From positions 6,155-22,606 of the forward strand of contig DKBA01000187.1 in assembly GCA_002450985.1 (NCBI GenBank): a stretch of 16,452 nt of DNA, given 5' to 3'. The notes below the pieces were generated by a model. That model saw nothing but the letters and a program-made list of their open reading frames with translations. It searched no databases and was not told the origin of the DNA. Every line of letters starts with the position of its first letter. Position 1 is the stretch's first letter. The DNA comes from Acidimicrobiia bacterium UBA6912. Its GTDB lineage: Bacteria; Actinomycetota; Acidimicrobiia; Spongiisociales; UBA5794. Below are positions 14,328-16,452 of the stretch, piece after piece. Made by a program: the position numbers and the translations under genes.

Positions 14328-14789
14328 TTACTCCTCCTCGCCGGATGCGGCGTCCGCGACGGGCTCGGTCGCCGTCTTCTCGGCTGCGGCCTTCATCGCC
14401 GCCTTCTTGTCGGCCGCGGCCTTCTCGTCGGCGGCCGGCTTCTCGTCGGCGGTCGCCTTCTTGGCCACAGCCTTTGCTCCCGGAGCGGTGATGCCGGTCA
14501 CCTGCAGCGTGGTGTACGTCTGGCGGTGGCCCTGGCGGCGGCGGGAACCGGACTTGTTCTTGTAGGTGAACACGTCGATCTTCGGACCTCGGCTCTCCCC
14601 GACGACCTCCGCCGTGACCGAAGCCCGGGCGAGGAGATCTCGCTCGGACACGACGTTCCCGTCATCGTCCACGAGCAGCAGGGGCGTGAACGTCACCTGC
14701 GTGGTGCCGCTCTTGATTCGCTCGACGTCGATGACGTCGCCTTCGCGAACCTTCGCCTGCTTCCCGCCGGCGCGAATGATGGCGTACAT
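14328..14789 (-). CDS. rplU: 50S ribosomal protein L21 with a long Ala/Lys/Glu C-terminal tail
   Basis: A 153-residue L21, which binds 23S rRNA domain V/VI and contacts L20. The conserved body is residues 1-103 (MYAIIRAGGKQAKV, TFTPLLLVDDDG, YKNKSGSRRRQGHRQTYTTLQVTGI). A low-complexity tail of about 50 residues follows, with near-repeats of ADEKAAADKKAA and an acidic end GEEE. Canonical L21 is near 103 residues, so the tail is an extension. ATG at 14789 is preceded by GGAGGA (14794-14799), and the family N-terminus begins exactly there; the frame further upstream is leader. It is the first gene of the rplU-rpmA-obg-proB operon. Confidence 0.96.
   Translation of the reverse strand: MYAIIRAGGKQAKVREGDVIDVERIKSGTTQVTFTPLLLVDDDGNVVSERDLLARASVTAEVVGESRGPKIDVFTYKNKSGSRRRQGHRQTYTTLQVTGITAPGAKAVAKKATADEKPAADEKAAADKKAAMKAAAEKTATEPVADAASGEEE
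14331..14339 (-). promoter_or_regulatory. Shine-Dalgarno site of rpmA within the rplU Glu codons
   Basis: GAGGAGGAG encodes the last three glutamates of L21 and ends 6 bases before the rpmA ATG at 14324. Confidence 0.7.
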
Positions 14790-14882
14790 GGTTTCCTCCG
14801 GAATGGTGCTGCCCGAGGCGAGCCGCCGTAGGGCGATGTAGCTCGGGACCCGGCACGCGACACCTGGATCGACGAGCCGGAG
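14790..14882 (-). promoter_or_regulatory. Structured 5' leader of rplU, possible L21/operon control element
   Basis: From the predicted transcript start near 14882 the leader can form CCGGC (14876-14880) paired with GCCGG (14850-14854), and CCCGAG (14842-14847) paired with CTCGGG (14812-14817). The second stem encloses a small hairpin CGCC-CTAC-GGCG (14824-14835). The Shine-Dalgarno GGAGGA (14794-14799) follows. Ribosomal L21 leaders are known in other bacteria; I cannot say this is homologous. Confidence 0.4.
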
Positions 14883-14888
14883 CTCCAC

Positions 14889-14915
14889 AGCATAGCCCGC
14901 CCGCAACGACGGCAA
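14889..14915 (-). promoter_or_regulatory. Predicted promoter of the rplU-rpmA-obg-proB operon
   Basis: TATGCT (14889-14894) fits TANNNT. Upstream lies TTTTGCCG, giving TTGCCG at 14910-14915 with 15-base spacing, or a TTTTGC match at 17. It lies between the rne stop and rplU, so the operon probably has its own promoter as well as read-through from rne. Confidence 0.5.
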
Positions 14916-14948
14916 AACCCCGCCCCACGAGCGCACGGAGTGGTGCCC

Positions 14949-16452
14949 CTAGCCGGTGTGGCTGTGGCCGCCGTTGGGGAGCGGCACCCCTAGAGTCGCC
15001 GCCTCCTCGTAGAGCACGACGCCGCGGCCCGCACAGGTCGGGCAGACCTCCGAGAACGACTCGAGCAGACCCGCAGACACGTTCTTACGGGTCATCTCGA
15101 CGAGCCCGAGGTTGGACACCTCGAACACCTGCGTCCTGGTCTTGTCCTTGGCGAGTTGCTCGCGCAGCTTGAGCAGCACCGCATCGCGGTTCTTGGCGAT
15201 CTCCATGTCGATGAAGTCGATCACGATGATGCCGCCGATGTCGCGCAGTCGCAGCTGGCGGGCGATCTCCTCGGCCGCCTCCAGGTTGTTCTGGAGCACG
15301 GTCTGCTCGAGGTTGGTGTGCCCGACGAACCGCCCGGTGTTGACGTCGATCACCGTCAGCGCCTCGGTGCGGTCGACGACGATGTGGCCGCCCGATGGCA
15401 GCCAGACCTTCCGTTCGAGTGCCTTGCGGAGCTGATCCTCCACGTGGAAGCGTTCGAAGAGCGGCAGCTCCTCGTCGTAGAGCTTCACCTTGGCGGCGAG
15501 ATCGGCCTCGGTGCCGGACAGGTATTGAAGGACCTGGTCGTAGACCTCTTGCTTGTCGACGAGCAGCCTGCGGAAGTCTCGGGTGAAGTGCTCGCGGATG
15601 ACGCGCAGCACGAGATCGGGCTCGGAGTAGATGAGGGCCGGAGCCTGCTTGTCCTTCTTGGCATCGATGTCCTGCCAGATCGCCTGGAGCCGCTCGATGT
15701 CGGCGGTCAGGTCCTCCTTGCTCGCCCCCTGAGCCGCGGTGCGCACGATGACGCCCATCCCCTTCGGGCGGATCTCGGCAACGATCTCACGCAGCCTGCG
15801 CCGTTCATCGTCGGGCAGCCGGCGGGAGATGCCGCGTACGTCGGCATCGGGCGCGAGCACCAGATAGCGCCCGGCGAGGCTGATCTGATTGGTCAGCCGG
15901 GCACCCTTCTTTCCCATGGCGTCCTTGACCACCTGGACGAGGACGGAATCGCCCGGCTTGAGCACCATCTCGATGCGGGGCCGCTTGCCTTCGATGTCGG
16001 CATCGTCGTAATTGACGTCGCCCGCGTAGAGGACGCCATTCTTGCCCTCACCGAAATCGACGAAGGCCGCCTCCATGCCCGGTAGCACGTTGCGCACCTT
16101 CCCGGTGTAGACGTTGCCGACGAGCGACTGCTGGTCGGACCGGGCGACGTAGTGCTCGACGAGCACAGGACCTTCGAGAACGACGATCTGGGTCTGGTGG
16201 GGGTTCGAGCGCACGAGCATCTGCTTGCGTGCGGTGTCGGGAGGAGGAACGACTTCGAGGTGGGGTCGGTAGGCCCGGCGCCGGTCGTCACGTCGCGGTG
16301 CTCGCTGGCCACCGCCACGGGATCGCGCCGACCCCTGGCGGCCCTGGCGATTGCCTCGATCGGTGCGCTCGGCAGTTCGGTCGGACTTCGACGCCTGCTG
16401 GCGGTTCCTCGCCTGCGCCGGCTTCTTCGTCTTGGCGGGTGGCCGCTCAGCC
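14949..16452 (-). CDS. rne: RNase E/G family endoribonuclease, 5' end beyond window
   Basis: The frame is open from the right edge to the TAG at 14949. The catalytic part starts around the Met at 16220 (residue 1 below), but 77 in-frame codons precede it in the window, encoding an Arg/Gln/Gly/Lys-rich disordered stretch (AKTKKPAQARNRQQASK, GGGQRAPRRDDRRRAYRP) ending HLEVVPPPDTARKQ. This fits the disordered N-terminal extensions of actinobacterial RNase E, so the true start is outside. An S1 domain lies at about 33-115 (VGNVYTGKVRNVLPG...FVDFGEGKNG). The DNase I-like catalytic aspartates are D292 (DVNTGRFVG) and D335 (IDFIDME). The Zn-link CPTCAGRG is at 393-400. The protein ends 23 residues later, so it lacks a long C-terminal scaffold. 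It initiates mRNA decay and rRNA/tRNA processing. Confidence 0.95.
   Translation of the reverse strand, partial: AERPPAKTKKPAQARNRQQASKSDRTAERTDRGNRQGRQGSARSRGGGQRAPRRDDRRRAYRPHLEVVPPPDTARKQMLVRSNPHQTQIVVLEGPVLVEHYVARSDQQSLVGNVYTGKVRNVLPGMEAAFVDFGEGKNGVLYAGDVNYDDADIEGKRPRIEMVLKPGDSVLVQVVKDAMGKKGARLTNQISLAGRYLVLAPDADVRGISRRLPDDERRRLREIVAEIRPKGMGVIVRTAAQGASKEDLTADIERLQAIWQDIDAKKDKQAPALIYSEPDLVLRVIREHFTRDFRRLLVDKQEVYDQVLQYLSGTEADLAAKVKLYDEELPLFERFHVEDQLRKALERKVWLPSGGHIVVDRTEALTVIDVNTGRFVGHTNLEQTVLQNNLEAAEEIARQLRLRDIGGIIVIDFIDMEIAKNRDAVLLKLREQLAKDKTRTQVFEVSNLGLVEMTRKNVSAGLLESFSEVCPTCAGRGVVLYEEAATLGVPLPNGGHSHTG

Noticed and set aside
14918..14946. CCAC/GTGG stem with a later TTTT after the rne stop as an intrinsic terminator
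   Set aside because: The stem is 4 bp with a long loop, and the T-run is better explained as part of the rplU -35 region.
15156..16085. 309-codon + strand frame opposite RNase E/G
   Set aside because: It is antisense to a gene with intact catalytic motifs; its hydrophobic Leu/Val/Asp pattern mirrors the complementary codons.
1..16452. Insertion sequences, CRISPR repeats, att sites or replication origin
   Set aside because: No transposase or integrase motifs, no spaced direct repeats and no DnaA-box clusters were seen; gene content is ordinary chromosomal.

Overview
The window is chromosomal DNA from a GC-rich actinobacterium. Two things point to this: the gene order rne - rplU - rpmA - obg - proB, which actinobacteria share, and a secreted protein with cysteine-paired S-layer homology repeats of the GITRGC...YCPD type that I associate with Acidimicrobiia. 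The class-level placement is an inference from motif style and from the unusual L27 N-terminus. No mobile element, CRISPR array, tRNA, rRNA or prophage signature was found. Coding density is high, every gap between genes is under 170 bases, and most content is core or common accessory metabolism. I do not see a clear multi-gene novel defence or biosynthetic system.

Layout. 1-391 (-): N-terminal part of a secreted M23/LytM-fold protein that runs off the left edge and lacks the usual catalytic histidines. 553-1299 (+): stand-alone enoyl-CoA hydratase. 1348-3018 (+): secreted protein with three SLH repeats fused to a CapA-type metallophosphatase domain. 3031-5330 (-): MoxR AAA+ ATPase followed by a CoxE-type VWA protein, with overlapping stop and start codons. 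5446-6408 (+): PflX-type (COG1313) radical SAM protein. 6496-7110 (+): small lipoprotein. 7132-8040 (-): MscS-type channel. 8091-9596 (-): long, divergent ProA-like dehydrogenase. 9676-11480 (+): SAM methyltransferase, then a luciferase-like flavin-dependent oxidoreductase. 11617-14789 (-): rplU - rpmA - obg - proB operon. 14949-16452 (-): RNase E/G, truncated by the right edge inside its disordered N-terminal extension.

How the genes fit together. The right third links ribosome assembly (L21, L27, Obg), RNA turnover (RNase E/G) and the first step of proline synthesis (ProB). A ProA-like enzyme lies about 2 kb further along the same strand, separated from proB by two genes on the opposite strand. 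MoxR and the VWA protein probably work as a chaperone pair. The M23-like protein, the SLH-CapA protein and the lipoprotein act outside the membrane.

Expression signals are the most coherent non-obvious theme. Several genes (SLH-capA, moxR, proA, the methyltransferase, possibly mscS) have a TANNNT -10 element 6-8 bases before the start codon and no Shine-Dalgarno sequence, which is the layout of leaderless mRNAs. Others (enoyl-CoA hydratase, lipoprotein, rplU, rpmA) have strong Shine-Dalgarno sites. rplU also has a roughly 90-base leader that can fold into nested hairpins, and the start of the VWA gene has its Shine-Dalgarno site inside a hairpin in the last codons of moxR.
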